In this document: in pieces, positions 1 to 5,513 of the stretch | How positions within the stretch are numbered: position 1 is the stretch's first letter | Layout of the letters: the number at the start of each line of letters is the position of its first letter | DNA from: a virus | Reading direction: 5' to 3' (one strand) | IMG/VR virus record: IMGVR_UViG_3300042557_000208 | Location: 1-20,201 of that record | Length of the DNA: 20,201 bases | The notes under the pieces: model-generated | Database searches by the model: none | What the model was told of the DNA's origin: nothing | The model's input: the letters and a program-made list of their open reading frames with translations, nothing else | Program-made: the position numbers and the translations under genes

Positions 1-158
1 AATCAGCTTTATACATAGGATTTAGAAGCGATTTAAGCAATGATATGAGCAGAATGGAACACAACATTAGCCTATCATTTAAAACTCGGCAGAGAGGCTT
101 ATTTAGCGTTGGTTATGGAATGTCAGGATATTCAATCGGTTATGCAATAAAATTATAG
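1..158 (+). CDS. C-terminal end of an unidentified protein (5' end outside window)
   Basis: An open frame (codons in phase with position 3) runs from the window edge to a TAG at 156-158. The visible 51 residues alternate polar and aromatic or hydrophobic residues (for example LFSVGYGMSGYSIGYAIKL at the C-terminus). This looks like beta-strand structure, such as a tail or fibre protein or a beta-barrel end, but no family is recognised. It is followed after 2 nt by another ATG, so it is probably the last large gene of an upstream operon. The start and most of the protein are missing, so no function is assigned. Confidence 0.6.
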   Translation, partial: SALYIGFRSDLSNDMSRMEHNISLSFKTRQRGLFSVGYGMSGYSIGYAIKL

Positions 159-160
159 TT

Positions 161-292
161 ATGGCAAAGGCAATGAACGTAAGTGCATACGTTAAAAAAT
201 CAAGCAAAAGAGGCGTAGCTGCAAAAAGTAAAACGAGCAGTAATAAAACGAGCAAAAATTATAAAAAAAAATATAGAGGTCAAGGTCGATAA
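161..292 (+). CDS. small, strongly basic 43-aa peptide
   Basis: ATG at 161 lies 2 nt after the preceding stop, and the frame closes with TAA at 290-292. The 43-residue product is very rich in Lys, Arg, Ser and Asn and ends in KKKYRGQGR. It has no membrane segment and few acidic residues. Such a peptide could bind nucleic acid or be a small structural or tail-associated protein, but no function can be assigned. Support comes from the tight spacing between two genes and the strong positive-charge bias. The alternative is a chance ORF in A-rich sequence. Confidence 0.55.
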   Translation: MAKAMNVSAYVKKSSKRGVAAKSKTSSNKTSKNYKKKYRGQGR

Positions 293-303
293 ATAATAAT
301 ATT

Positions 304-597
304 ATGGCAATCAAAAACTTAAATCCGGTAACAAGCATAATGGATTTTAAAACATTTGCAAAGAATCCAATTATAGCTACAATGTTTTTAGTAATCATTG
401 GCATTAGCGTTCTATACATTGACATTAGAGGTAACTTTAATAGTCAATTAGAGGCTCAGAGTGCTAAGATTGAAAAGCTAGAATCGAAGATGGATGCTAT
501 GGGACAGTCATTAATTAAGTGCGAGAGCGCAATGAGTGGAGCATCTGCAAAGTTAAGCACATTGGAATCATTGGGTAAAATACAGAAAATCAAATGA
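304..597 (+). CDS. membrane-anchored coiled-coil protein, possible inner-membrane spanin
   Basis: The 97-aa product has a short N-terminal region, one hydrophobic segment at about residues 22-39, then a charged region (about 45-90) with spaced Leu, Ile and Met resembling a coiled coil. One N-terminal anchor plus a periplasmic coiled coil is the architecture of Rz-type i-spanins. The next gene, overlapping by the four bases ATGA, encodes a lipoprotein as expected of the partner o-spanin, and a holin-like protein and an endolysin follow. The role as i-spanin is inferred from topology and context, not from recognisable similarity. It could also be a small structural membrane protein. Confidence 0.55.
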   Translation: MAIKNLNPVTSIMDFKTFAKNPIIATMFLVIIGISVLYIDIRGNFNSQLEAQSAKIEKLESKMDAMGQSLIKCESAMSGASAKLSTLESLGKIQKIK

Positions 598-929
598 GAT
601 ATTTAGCATTCATACTGCTTTTATCTTCATGTACAACGGCTGAAATTGAGCAGGTAAATAAATACGATACTTTACTCTTAAAAATAGAGCAAAGCCAAAA
701 GGTAATGGATAGCAGTATTGTTGAGGCTACAAAGAAAGAGGCTAAAATAATTAATAAAACTGTTCAAAGCATTATTCAAGACAAAAAGCAAATTGCAGAA
801 TTAGTTACTCAGGTAGCTGATGCAAAAGCAAACACTAGAGTTGAGATTCAAGTGCAGACTATCAGGGATACTGTTTTTGTTACAGAAAAGAAAAACTTCT
901 GGGGCAAAAGTAAAAAGGATACATTATGA
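594..929 (+). CDS. small lipoprotein with coiled coil, possible outer-membrane spanin
   Basis: The 111-aa product begins with a short lipoprotein signal peptide ending in the lipobox LSSC, with Cys13 as the predicted lipidated residue. The rest is charged and helix-prone (about residues 15-85), followed by a short tail ending in a Lys-rich stretch. Lipidation plus a helical periplasmic domain fits an Rz1-like o-spanin that would pair with the upstream membrane coiled-coil protein to fuse inner and outer membranes after endolysin action. The start ATG overlaps the upstream stop, and its own stop overlaps the next start. It is longer than classical Rz1 proteins. Function rests on topology and position in the lysis cassette. 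Confidence 0.55.
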   Translation: MRYLAFILLLSSCTTAEIEQVNKYDTLLLKIEQSQKVMDSSIVEATKKEAKIINKTVQSIIQDKKQIAELVTQVADAKANTRVEIQVQTIRDTVFVTEKKNFWGKSKKDTL

Positions 930-1138
930 CAGAGTTTTTTAAAGATGAGAACGGAAATCTAAGCATGAAGCGTTTATGCGGGTTGCTTTGTGTAATTGCC
1001 TTATGCGTGACTATGTATCATAACTCATTCAGCGAGGAACATACTGCACCATCGGCTATATTGGTTGAATCAGTAGCTTTGTTAGCATTCGGTTGCCTTT
1101 CATTGACTAGCGCAGATAAAATATTTAAAAAGAAATGA
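926..1138 (+). CDS. holin-like small membrane protein
   Basis: The 70-aa product starts with a polar stretch (MTEFFKDENGNLSMKR), has two hydrophobic segments at about residues 18-31 and 42-60, and ends in a Lys-rich tail (KIFKKK). This resembles the small two-segment holins next to endolysins in Bacteroidota phages. Holins form lesions in the inner membrane that time lysis and release or activate the endolysin. It overlaps the lipoprotein gene upstream and the M15 peptidase gene downstream by ATGA, so all four lysis genes are probably translationally coupled. The N-terminal polar sequence and the neighbouring endolysin make holin the best call, but experimental support is absent. Confidence 0.7.
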   Translation: MTEFFKDENGNLSMKRLCGLLCVIALCVTMYHNSFSEEHTAPSAILVESVALLAFGCLSLTSADKIFKKK

Positions 1139-1587
1139 AACTATCAGAGCATCTAGATTTATCAGAGATTATTCGTAGCGATAGCGCTAAAAGAAACGGC
1201 ATCAGCAATATGCCTACGCCAGATCATATAGAAAACTTTAAGATATTAGCAACTAAAGTATTTGAGCCTATTAGGGAGCATTTTGGTGTTCCTATTAGGA
1301 TATCATCTGGTTATAGATCAGCAGAGTTAAACAAATGCATTAAGGGATCTTCTGCGACCAGTCAGCATTCAAGTGGCGAGGCTATTGATATAGATCAGGA
1401 TGGCACTACAATAACTAATAAGCAGGTATTTGACTATATTAAGGATAATCTAGCCTTTGATCAGCTAATCAATGAGTTTAATTATGCATGGGTTCATGTT
1501 AGTTATAAAGCAAATGGTAAGCAAAGAGGCGAGATCCTAGAGGCTTATAAAGAGGGTAAAATAACAAAATACAGATTATATAAATAA
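1135..1587 (+). CDS. M15-family peptidase endolysin (zinc D,D/L,D-carboxypeptidase type)
   Basis: The 150-aa protein carries the M15 zinc-site pattern SxHxxGxAxD as SQHSSGEAID (His78, Asp85) and a WVHVSY motif that supplies the third zinc ligand His121. Glu114 is placed as the likely catalytic acid. The SSGYRS segment at about 57-62 is also typical of this fold. M15 peptidases cleave peptide cross-links or stem peptides of peptidoglycan. The single-domain size without a binding domain fits a Gram-negative phage endolysin. There is no signal peptide, so export would rely on the holin-like protein encoded immediately upstream, whose stop overlaps this start. Confidence 0.93.
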   Translation: MKLSEHLDLSEIIRSDSAKRNGISNMPTPDHIENFKILATKVFEPIREHFGVPIRISSGYRSAELNKCIKGSSATSQHSSGEAIDIDQDGTTITNKQVFDYIKDNLAFDQLINEFNYAWVHVSYKANGKQRGEILEAYKEGKITKYRLYK

Positions 1588-1593
1588 TTTATT

Positions 1594-1601
1594 TATCTTT
1601 G
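1594..1601 (+). promoter_or_regulatory. Bacteroidota -7 promoter element, candidate leaderless promoter
   Basis: TATCTTTG matches the Bacteroidota consensus TAnnTTTG exactly. It lies four bases before the ATG at 1606, so transcription would start at or just before the start codon. No clear -33 TTTG is visible. The 14-mer TTATATAAATAATT just upstream (1576-1589) recurs upstream of the similar promoter at 14903. Confidence 0.6.
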
Positions 1602-1605
1602 TGCT

Positions 1606-1770
1606 ATGTATAAAGAAGAATTAGAAGATTTAAAGATTAACCAGGTCATTAAAGTATTTGAGAATCCTCAAGTCTGGCGCAATAATGCAAGTAGATTGCA
1701 TAAGGAAACTCAAAAATTATTCCATATAAAGAAAATGAAAGATCATACTATGATTATCCGTATATTGTAA
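1606..1770 (+). CDS. hypothetical 54-aa charged protein
   Basis: The frame ATG 1606 to TAA 1770 encodes 54 residues starting MYKEELEDLKINQVIKVFEN. The product is mixed-charge, probably mostly helical, and has no membrane segment or known motif. A consensus -7 element ends five bases before the ATG, so the gene probably has its own promoter and a leaderless or nearly leaderless transcript. A weak hairpin overlaps its end. Monocistronic position between the lysis cassette and the next promoter suggests an independently controlled small regulator or host-takeover protein, but this is inference from layout only. Confidence 0.65.
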   Translation: MYKEELEDLKINQVIKVFENPQVWRNNASRLHKETQKLFHIKKMKDHTMIIRIL

Positions 1771-1786
1771 AATTGTTGTTACAATA
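1763..1786 (+). terminator. weak AT-rich hairpin, possible terminator of the 54-aa gene
   Basis: TATTGTA (1763-1769) and TACAATA (1780-1786) form a 7-bp stem around a 10-nt loop. An interrupted T-rich stretch follows (1791-1805). The stem is nearly all A-T and overlaps the stop codon, so termination would be inefficient. Confidence 0.3.
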
Positions 1787-1802
1787 AAAATATATTTTTT
1801 AT

Positions 1803-1836
1803 TTTGTGAATTATTAAAATAACTTTTTTATATTTG
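1803..1836 (+). promoter_or_regulatory. Bacteroidota-type promoter for the small-gene block
   Basis: TATATTTG (1829-1836) fits TAnnTTTG exactly, and a TTTG at 1803-1806 lies 22 nt upstream as a possible -33 element, slightly wider than the usual spacing. Transcription would begin near 1841, giving a leader of about 35 nt before the ATG at 1876. Confidence 0.55.
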
Positions 1837-1875
1837 ATCAGCAATTCAATAAAGGGTTGCACAAAACTTGCAAAA

Positions 1876-2082
1876 ATGACAACTTTATTAAACACATTAA
1901 ACAAAGAATTATTAAAGGCTCAAAAAAACGTTGAAAAGATACAATCTAAGTATAATGATTCTAAAACTGAAAAAAATGAGTATTCAGGAGATAATAAAAT
2001 TTATAAACAATTCGCAAACGCTATTCAAGTTAGAGATATTTTAGACAATACGATTAGTCAACTAACTTATTTGGTCAACTAA
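1876..2082 (+). CDS. hypothetical 68-aa coiled-coil-like protein
   Basis: The product (MTTLLNTLNKELLKAQ...) is Lys, Asn, Gln and Glu rich with regularly spaced hydrophobics, consistent with two helices or a short coiled coil. No domain is recognised. The frame is also open to a TTG at 1834, but that TTG is inside the -7 promoter element, so the ATG at 1876 is preferred. The ten bases AAAACTTGCA end three bases before this ATG. The same ten-mer precedes the next gene at 2185. No function is assigned. Confidence 0.6.
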   Translation: MTTLLNTLNKELLKAQKNVEKIQSKYNDSKTEKNEYSGDNKIYKQFANAIQVRDILDNTISQLTYLVN

Positions 2083-2084
2083 CC

Positions 2085-2148
2085 ATTCCTGTTCCTGCAA
2101 GTCAGGAATCTGCCGCCTCGCTTGATCAGTCAAGCGGGGATTTGGCAG
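2085..2148 (+). ncRNA. GC-rich structured leader/intergenic RNA element with three stems
   Basis: In an otherwise AT-rich region the gap between genes is GC-rich and folds well. Stem I is ATTCCTG (2085-2091) with CAGGAAT (2103-2109). A second TTCCTG copy at 2092-2097 can compete for the same partner. Stem II is 10 bp, 2116-2125 with 2130-2139, around a TCAG tetraloop, with one G-U pair. Stem III, CTGCC (2110-2114) with GGCAG (2144-2148), encloses stem II. The stem I loop TGCAAGT (2096-2102) is complementary to ACTTGCA at 2174-2180, just upstream of the 2185 start, so a pseudoknot or start-site masking is possible. No T-run follows, so it is not a standard terminator. A cis-regulatory leader or processed small RNA is inferred. 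Confidence 0.55.
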
Positions 2149-2184
2149 TACAGGGCAATGGAGTTCTGTAAAAACTTGCATACA

Positions 2185-2340
2185 ATGAAAATATACACAA
2201 TTGAATTTATGGACAAGGATTACAATGATCTAATGACCAAAGTAGTCATATTTAAAAACTTAAAGCAAGTCAAATCATATGCTAAAGAGATTTTAGCTAA
2301 CCTTTGTGATAATGACATCGTAACCTTTAGAATTTACTAA
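2185..2340 (+). CDS. hypothetical 51-aa protein downstream of structured leader
   Basis: The product (MKIYTIEFMDKDYND...) is a small mixed alpha/beta-looking protein with no recognised family. The frame is open upstream to a TTG at 2122, but those codons lie inside the structured element. An in-frame ATG at 2158, preceded by an AGGG, is an alternative start adding nine residues. ATG 2185 is preferred because the sequence becomes protein-like there and because AAAACTTGCA ends four bases before it, as at the neighbouring gene. The position suggests control by the folded leader. Confidence 0.55.
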   Translation: MKIYTIEFMDKDYNDLMTKVVIFKNLKQVKSYAKEILANLCDNDIVTFRIY

Positions 2341-2341
2341 T

Positions 2342-2431
2342 ATGGAAATTATCATTTTTTTTATTATTATGTCGGCAATACTGATAACAGTAGCCGGATT
2401 GTGTGACTATTTAATCCAAAAAATAAAATGA
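2342..2431 (+). CDS. 29-aa single-span membrane peptide
   Basis: ATG 2342 to TGA 2431 encodes 29 residues, most of them hydrophobic (IIIFFIIMSAILITVAG, about residues 3-19), followed by a short polar tail ending QKIK. The start is one base after the preceding stop, and its stop overlaps the next start as ATGA, which supports real translation. It is probably an inner-membrane micropeptide. A similar peptide occurs at 3120. Function unknown. Confidence 0.5.
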   Translation: MEIIIFFIIMSAILITVAGLCDYLIQKIK

Positions 2432-2685
2432 GTGTACTAAAAGATTTAAAAACAAAGTATCCTGACTGCTACTATGATGCAGACATGGATGCTATCTATT
2501 GGAATGGTCAGACAGTAGCAGAAGATGCTAAGTATCTGATTGAAGATCATTACGATGGTCTAAAGACATGGGCATCTGGTAAATCAGGCAATCCAGAAGA
2601 TGAGACGATGCAGTCATGCTCAGGCGAAGACTACATTATTGCAGAATTAAACCACGATTATCATTACGCATTCGACCAGATATGA
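2428..2685 (+). CDS. hypothetical acidic 85-aa protein
   Basis: The soluble 85-aa product is rich in Asp, Glu and Tyr (for example YPDCYYDADMDAIYWNGQ near the N-terminus), with no recognised domain. Acidic small phage proteins of this type are often early host-interacting or DNA-mimic proteins, but that is only a general analogy. Both ends overlap neighbouring genes by ATGA, so it belongs to the translationally coupled small-gene string from 2342 to about 3221. Confidence 0.6.
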   Translation: MSVLKDLKTKYPDCYYDADMDAIYWNGQTVAEDAKYLIEDHYDGLKTWASGKSGNPEDETMQSCSGEDYIIAELNHDYHYAFDQI

Positions 2686-2903
2686 ACTTACTAGAAAGAT
2701 TAAACCCAGAGCATTTAGAGATGCTAAAGGTTGAGCAAGAAAAATTCCCACTTACGATTAAAAATCTAATTGCAGAATTGGAAAATAATAATCATTTTTT
2801 AGATTTAACCTACCAAAGCATCCTTAAATTATTTTTGCATTTAGATTTAAAAGATTATTCAGTAACTTCACTAGAAAAATTATTTGACAATGTTAGCAGT
2901 TAA
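2682..2903 (+). CDS. hypothetical 73-aa helical protein
   Basis: The product starts MNLLERLNPEHLEMLKVEQE and is rich in Leu, Glu, Asn and Lys, probably all-helical. No domain is recognised. The open frame extends further upstream to 2616, but the ATG at 2682 overlaps the preceding stop in the ATGA arrangement used throughout this block, so it is taken as the start. It overlaps the following gene by 14 nt. Confidence 0.6.
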   Translation: MNLLERLNPEHLEMLKVEQEKFPLTIKNLIAELENNNHFLDLTYQSILKLFLHLDLKDYSVTSLEKLFDNVSS

Positions 2904-3123
2904 ATCAACAGTATATCCAGACGGATTTAGAATCCTATGGGTAAGCGGAATGCCAAAGCACAAAGAGTTAGCAATGGATTCTCAGCTATATAACAGATGG
3001 GCAGTCTATGTTCATAACCTGGTCTTTAATATCAAAGGCGTTAATAAGATTAGATCTGGAGGCGTTTGCTATTCAGACGGTCAGGAATCAGCATTAAGGT
3101 TAGCAAAGGAGATACTAGGATGA
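2890..3123 (+). CDS. hypothetical 77-aa protein
   Basis: The product (MLAVKSTVYPDGFRILWVSG...) appears alpha/beta with several aromatic residues and a C-terminal helix (ESALRLAKEILG). No family is recognised. A TTG two codons upstream is in frame, but ATG 2890 is preferred. The gene overlaps the preceding one by 14 nt, and its stop overlaps the start of the membrane peptide at 3120. It is probably co-translated with the other small accessory genes of this block. Confidence 0.6.
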   Translation: MLAVKSTVYPDGFRILWVSGMPKHKELAMDSQLYNRWAVYVHNLVFNIKGVNKIRSGGVCYSDGQESALRLAKEILG

Positions 3124-3221
3124 TAGAAAATCGTATCTTCTGGGTAATCATGGCAGCCGTGTCCTTAGTAGTATTGGTATTTATTATTGAATTATTTATC
3201 ATGTTTTATTTGTATTTATAA
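3120..3221 (+). CDS. 33-aa single-span membrane peptide
   Basis: ATG 3120 to TAA 3221 encodes 33 residues. After MIENRIFW the sequence is almost entirely hydrophobic (VIMAAVSLVVLVFIIELFIMF), long enough for one transmembrane helix. The ATGA overlap with the upstream gene supports translation. It ends the small-gene operon just before the promoter of the recombination module. Role unknown. It resembles the peptide at 2342 only in general character. Confidence 0.5.
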   Translation: MIENRIFWVIMAAVSLVVLVFIIELFIMFYLYL

Positions 3222-3239
3222 ATTATTATTATAACTTTA
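3209..3239 (+). promoter_or_regulatory. promoter of the recombination module
   Basis: TTTG at 3209-3212 lies 19 nt before TAACTTTA (3232-3239), a TAnnTTTG match with one mismatch in the last base. This is the expected Bacteroidota -33/-7 spacing. The -7 element begins exactly 12 nt before the ATG at 3244, the same distance as at 1594 and 14903, so the mRNA may be leaderless or nearly so. Confidence 0.55.
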
Positions 3240-3243
3240 AAGA

Positions 3244-3906
3244 ATGAGCGATATTGAATTACATCAAAAGAAATTACCAACCTTACAGGAGCTTTATAGC
3301 GATCCAGAGGGACTGGTAAAAACAGATGCTTTGCAGGTTATCCTAAACGGGCAACCTCCTGCATCCTGGATTAAAACACATCCATTTATTAAAGGCTATA
3401 AATATCTGCCTATTGATAAAGTAGAATACTTGCTAAAGCGCATTTTTAAGAATTACAGAATAGAGGTCTTGCGGGAGGGTTCTTCATTTAACGGAGTTTA
3501 TGTCGTAGTTCGTGTGCATTATCTTAATCCAATTAGCGGTCTTTGGGATTTTCACGATGGCATAGGAGCTGCACAATTACAGACTGCTTCTGGTAAGTCT
3601 GCGGCTGATCTAGCGAACATTAACAATGGCGCTTTGTCAATGGCTTACCCATTAGCTAAAACAGTAGCAATAAAGGATGCCTGTGATCATTTTGGTACTA
3701 CGTTTGGAAGCGATTTAAACCGCAAAGATACTTTAGCATTTACCTCTGATGATAAATTGCACATAGTTGCCCAAAACAAAGAGGAGGACCGGATGCAAAA
3801 GCTAATCGAAAAGGCTCAAGACAGAGAAACTCTGGAAACTCTTAAAACACATTTAACTGAAAACTTACAAAATCAATTTGATACAAAATGGAAATCTTTA
3901 AAATAA
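3244..3906 (+). CDS. single-strand annealing protein (Rad52/Sak-like recombinase)
   Basis: The 220-aa protein has the pattern of Rad52-superfamily phage annealing proteins: an N-terminal segment YLPIDKVEYLLKRIF (about residues 58-72), a beta-rich section with VYVVVRVHYLN, a DGIGAAQ motif near 105-111, and a helical C-terminal part containing DACDHFGTTFGSDLNR. Such proteins anneal complementary ssDNA during phage recombination and genome repair. The next gene, overlapping by 19 nt, encodes a YqaJ/lambda-exonuclease-like nuclease, its usual partner. ERF or another annealing family cannot be excluded by eye. Confidence 0.75.
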   Translation: MSDIELHQKKLPTLQELYSDPEGLVKTDALQVILNGQPPASWIKTHPFIKGYKYLPIDKVEYLLKRIFKNYRIEVLREGSSFNGVYVVVRVHYLNPISGLWDFHDGIGAAQLQTASGKSAADLANINNGALSMAYPLAKTVAIKDACDHFGTTFGSDLNRKDTLAFTSDDKLHIVAQNKEEDRMQKLIEKAQDRETLETLKTHLTENLQNQFDTKWKSLK

Positions 3907-4583
3907 GAGCATCAGCAGCCGGTAAAATATCTGGCATAAAAGGACTAGGCGAAACAGGTAAAAGCTACTGTAAGCAATGGCTAAAAGAAAAGCTATACAA
4001 AAGGCGTACTGAAATTAAATCTAAATACATTGACAAAGGAAACAGGCTAGAGGAGGAGGCGTTTACGCTCATGGCTTTGCAGTTAGACTTAGGAATGGTT
4101 TACAAGAATGATAAATACTTTGAGGATGACTATTTCTGCGGAACTCCAGATCTAATACATAATGGAGTTGTTTATGATAATAAATGCTCCTGGTCTTTAG
4201 ATACATTTCCAATGTTTGAATCAGAAATACCAAATTCTGACTACTTTAATCAGTTGCAAGTATATATGCACTTGACTGGATGTACCAAAGCCTCTCTGTG
4301 CTACACTTTAATAGATGCAGACTATGATCTAGTTAGTCAGGCAGTAAAATGGCTTACAGAGCCTAAAAAGATATACAGTACGATTTTTAACATGGTTTAT
4401 ACTAAAGAAGCGTATAAGGTATATTATGAGGAGTTCTGTGATGGATTTGAGGGTAATTTTATTGAAATACCAGAAGCAGATCGGATTAAAACATTTGAGT
4501 TTGAGTATGATCCGCAGGTAATTGAAAAGCTACAAGCTAGAGTGATTGAATGCAGGGAGTATATAGCTACGCTTGTAAAATGA
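3888..4583 (+). CDS. YqaJ/lambda-exonuclease-like PD-(D/E)XK nuclease
   Basis: The 231-aa protein shows the core nuclease motifs: GNRLEEEA around 51-58 (motif I Glu55 or neighbouring Glu), GTPD ending at Asp88, then Asp97-Asn-Lys99 (YDNKCS) as the (D/E)XK pair, and the helix motif QLQVY (121-125), the QxxxY signature of phage recombination exonucleases. It would digest one strand of dsDNA ends to give ssDNA for the annealing protein encoded just upstream. The reading frames overlap, suggesting coupled expression of the pair. Confidence 0.88.
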   Translation: MEIFKIRASAAGKISGIKGLGETGKSYCKQWLKEKLYKRRTEIKSKYIDKGNRLEEEAFTLMALQLDLGMVYKNDKYFEDDYFCGTPDLIHNGVVYDNKCSWSLDTFPMFESEIPNSDYFNQLQVYMHLTGCTKASLCYTLIDADYDLVSQAVKWLTEPKKIYSTIFNMVYTKEAYKVYYEEFCDGFEGNFIEIPEADRIKTFEFEYDPQVIEKLQARVIECREYIATLVK

Positions 4584-4780
4584 AAAAATACCTAAAAGTG
4601 CCAGATAAAAAGCGTATTGCTTTGGCTTTAGAGTTAATAGCAGGTCATAACGTAAGTCCGGCAGATGCAAGTAAGTATCTTAACCTGTCAATGCCTAGCG
4701 TTTGCGGTTGGATGACATCCTACTGGTTTTATCAAAAGCCTATAAATCCAATAGTTTTAATATTAAAAAGCGATGTTTAA
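4580..4780 (+). CDS. small helix-turn-helix-like protein
   Basis: The 66-aa product contains ALELIAGHNVSPADASKYLN followed by LSMPSVCGWM, which reads as a helix-turn-helix (about residues 15-48) similar to small phage DNA-binding adaptors. An in-frame ATG at 4550 exists, but ATG 4580 overlaps the exonuclease stop as ATGA and is preferred. It may be a regulator or accessory DNA-binding protein of the recombination module. The family is not recognised with certainty. Confidence 0.6.
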   Translation: MKKYLKVPDKKRIALALELIAGHNVSPADASKYLNLSMPSVCGWMTSYWFYQKPINPIVLILKSDV

Positions 4781-4883
4781 TCATTTATTCCACAAGATAA
4801 TTTTAGATTATATTAGAGGCAAGTCACTTGCTAAATATAAAATAGAAGATATTTGCAATGCTTTTAAAAATTATTATGGCTAA
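4773..4883 (+). CDS. hypothetical 36-aa peptide
   Basis: ATG 4773 to TAA 4883 encodes 36 residues, MFNHLFHKIILDYIRGKSLA followed by a helix-like segment ending FKNYYG. It overlaps the upstream gene by 8 nt and the downstream gene by 8 nt, the same arrangement seen between other genes here. Without it a gap of about 95 nt would remain in an otherwise gap-free operon. The sequence looks like a small amphipathic helical domain. No function is assigned. Confidence 0.5.
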   Translation: MFNHLFHKIILDYIRGKSLAKYKIEDICNAFKNYYG

Positions 4884-5070
4884 AAAACACATTAAAACCG
4901 ATGGGCGTGGCTCTGCTCAGGAACTCGGCAAAGTCCAGGAATATAAAGCCAAACCAAAAAAGTATAAATCAGACATTATTGAAAACTATTTAAAAGCCAG
5001 AGATCGGTTGTTTTGGCTAGAGGGTACGCTAGATCAAAGAGCAGAAATTGAGCAAAGATGGAACAAATAA
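4876..5070 (+). CDS. hypothetical basic 64-aa protein
   Basis: The product starts MAKKHIKTDGRGSAQELGKV, with a basic N-terminal half and a helical C-terminal half (about residues 33-62). An in-frame ATG at 4858 would add six residues, but MAKK is the more natural start. It overlaps the VRR-NUC gene by 13 nt. The position between exonuclease and VRR-NUC genes suggests a DNA-associated accessory role. No domain is recognised. Confidence 0.55.
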   Translation: MAKKHIKTDGRGSAQELGKVQEYKAKPKKYKSDIIENYLKARDRLFWLEGTLDQRAEIEQRWNK

Positions 5071-5513
5071 AAAGAGATCCTATGGAAATGTACCATAGCC
5101 GTAAAACTGCAAAAGTAGTAAAACCAACTAATGTACGTACTGAATGGCAAGAGCAACTAGCGTTTTGTAAGTGGTTAAAAATGCAATACCCACAGGTGCG
5201 CTTTAGATCAGACATTCAATCAGCCGGGAAGCTGACACCTGCCATGCAGAATATTAAATTGATTTTAGATCCATTTAGAGGTTTTCCAGATATTACTATC
5301 TACCTAAAGCGTGGTGAATTTTGCGGTCTTATGATTGAAATGAAGCGCGAAAACTCTGGCTTATATCTTAAAGATGGTAGCCTGTCTAATTCAAAGCACG
5401 TGCAAGAGCAGGGCAAAATGCATGAATTTTTACGTGATAATGGATGGAAAGTTGAATTTGCGGAGGGGATGGATGGGGCAAAAATAAAATTTAAGGAATA
5501 TTTGATGAAATAA
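5058..5513 (+). CDS. VRR-NUC domain nuclease
   Basis: The 151-aa protein has the VRR-NUC pattern: a helix with ExQEQLAFCKWLK (about 29-41), GFPD with Asp78, the (D/E)XK pair IEMK (Glu94, Lys96), then KHVQEQGKMHEFLRDNGW, which matches the conserved His/Gln helix after the active site. VRR-NUC enzymes are compact PD-(D/E)XK nucleases. The phage forms are thought to act as structure-specific or junction-resolving nucleases. Its place at the end of the recombination module fits resolution of recombination or replication intermediates. Identification is strong, but the exact substrate is unknown. Confidence 0.88.
   Translation: MEQIKRDPMEMYHSRKTAKVVKPTNVRTEWQEQLAFCKWLKMQYPQVRFRSDIQSAGKLTPAMQNIKLILDPFRGFPDITIYLKRGEFCGLMIEMKRENSGLYLKDGSLSNSKHVQEQGKMHEFLRDNGWKVEFAEGMDGAKIKFKEYLMK

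Noticed and set aside
192-425. Minus-strand ORF of 77 codons rich in Phe, Ile and Leu
   Set aside because: It lies opposite two + strand genes, and the hydrophobic product is what the complement of A-rich coding sequence gives. No other minus-strand gene is supported.
2083-2160. Possible tRNA or tRNA-like fold in the GC-rich gap
   Set aside because: There is no acceptor stem, no GTTCRA T-loop and no CCA end. The stems fit a leader-type RNA, not a cloverleaf.
2122-2184. TTG-started N-terminal extension of the 51-aa protein
   Set aside because: These codons overlap strong RNA stems, and the encoded residues do not look like part of the protein. An ATG at 2185 (or 2158) is available.
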